Notes under the pieces: model-generated
The model's input: only the letters and a program-made list of their open reading frames with translations
Told to the model about the DNA's origin: nothing
Database searches by the model: none
Position numbers and translations under genes: made by a program
From: DALYLB01 sp046154695
GTDB taxonomy: Bacteria > Acidobacteriota > Blastocatellia > RBC074
DNA: 24,938 nucleotides
Direction: 5' to 3'
Assembly (NCBI GenBank): GCA_046154695.1
Contig: JBJXFI010000027.1
Span: 1 to 24,938, forward strand
Part shown: piece after piece, positions 23,426-24,938 of the stretch
Numbering within the stretch: the first letter of the stretch is position 1
Layout of the letters: every line of letters begins with the position of its first letter

Positions 23426-23809
23426 ATGCCAAAAATTCTGCGGAACCATTATGTGCTGGCTGTTCATGATCTCGAGCAGTCCGCGCGTTTCTTCCTCGAC
23501 CTCGGGTTCGAGGTCGTCAACCGGCCGGATGGATGGATCTTCGTCGAGCGGGACAACTGCATGATCATGCTGGGGGAGTGCCCGGATGCGCTGCGCGCGA
23601 GCGGACTCGGAGATCACAGCTATTTCGGCTACCTGCTCGTCGATGATATCGACGGCTATCACGGCGAAGTCGCCGCCCGGGGCGTCGAGATCTGCTCGCC
23701 GATCGCGGACAAGCCGTGGGGGCTGCGCGAATTCGGCGTTCGCTCGCCGGAGGGGCATCGGATGACGATCGGCGAGTGGATCGGGGAGCCGCGGGCCGGG
23801 GAAAAATAG
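23426..23809 (+). CDS. VOC (glyoxalase/bleomycin-resistance fold) superfamily protein
   Basis: A 127-residue VOC protein. It begins with the typical first strand and helix (NHYVLAVHDLEQSARFFLDL, then GFEVVNRPDGWIFVERDN) and ends with the second module (YLLVDDIDGYHGEVAARG, then WGLREFGVRSPEGHRMTIGE). A metal-binding His near the start (NHYVL) and a Glu near the end (MTIGEW) are in the usual positions, so a metal-dependent enzyme is possible; binding-only members also exist. The substrate cannot be assigned. The start is ATG 23426 with GAGGA upstream, 9 nt after the metH stop, so it is probably in the same transcript. Methylmalonyl-CoA epimerase is less likely given the length and lack of its signature. 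Confidence 0.87.
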   Translation: MPKILRNHYVLAVHDLEQSARFFLDLGFEVVNRPDGWIFVERDNCMIMLGECPDALRASGLGDHSYFGYLLVDDIDGYHGEVAARGVEICSPIADKPWGLREFGVRSPEGHRMTIGEWIGEPRAGEK

Positions 23810-23849
23810 ACTGGGATCGATTTCAGGTTTTCGGCGGGTGGATGGCGCG

Positions 23850-24938
<1,089 letters not shown>

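Overview
The window is GC-rich, gene-dense bacterial chromosome. It encodes an RND efflux pump, an L,D-transpeptidase, a sigma-54 activator, a multiheme cytochrome c, cobalamin-dependent MetH and TsaD, which together suggest a Gram-negative (diderm) bacterium with anaerobic or microaerobic capability. No rRNA or tRNA gene is present, so I cannot place it taxonomically. Several intergenic gaps hold imperfect inverted repeats built on TTCGTG-type words. From memory these resemble repeats in PVC-group and neighbouring uncultured phyla, but that is only an impression.

Layout. 1-4088 (+): the end of a membrane fusion protein and a complete RND permease. 4147-7095 (-): a tight operon of a PPOX/flavin-type protein, an L,D-transpeptidase and an ABC1/UbiB-like kinase, preceded by a paired-palindrome element. 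7330-16827: a redox/stress island with three universal stress proteins (two of them tandem-domain), a pentaheme cytochrome c, a degenerate ABC ATPase, a double-receiver response regulator, a hemerythrin, and a PAS histidine kinase overlapping an NtrC-family sigma-54 activator. 17508-24938 (+): a methionine/one-carbon cluster (fused homocysteine methyltransferase-methylenetetrahydrofolate reductase, a small membrane protein, MetH), then a VOC protein and TsaD.

The most interesting signal is regulatory. Six sequences matching the sigma-54 -24/-12 element (GG-N10-GC with good flanking consensus) sit, correctly oriented, ahead of the activator-kinase operon itself, the double-receiver gene, all three usp genes and the hemerythrin gene. 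Upstream of them lie paired palindromes of the type GGAA-TT-TTCC, about 20 bp centre to centre, in positions expected for activator binding sites. I infer a compact, self-contained sigma-54 regulon. The kinase has four clustered cysteines in its PAS domain and probably senses redox state or a ligand. It would act on the local NtrC-type regulator, and possibly on the double-receiver protein, to switch on stress proteins, hemerythrin and, by read-through, the cytochrome and the PPOX operon. The gene content recalls hypoxia/dormancy regulons such as mycobacterial DosR, but with different regulatory machinery.

A second notable signal is the leader of the methionine cluster. A good sigma-70 promoter is followed by about 200 nt containing two mutually exclusive hairpins and a strong intrinsic terminator ending about 20 nt before the start codon. 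This looks like an attenuator or riboswitch, and I recognise no known class in it.
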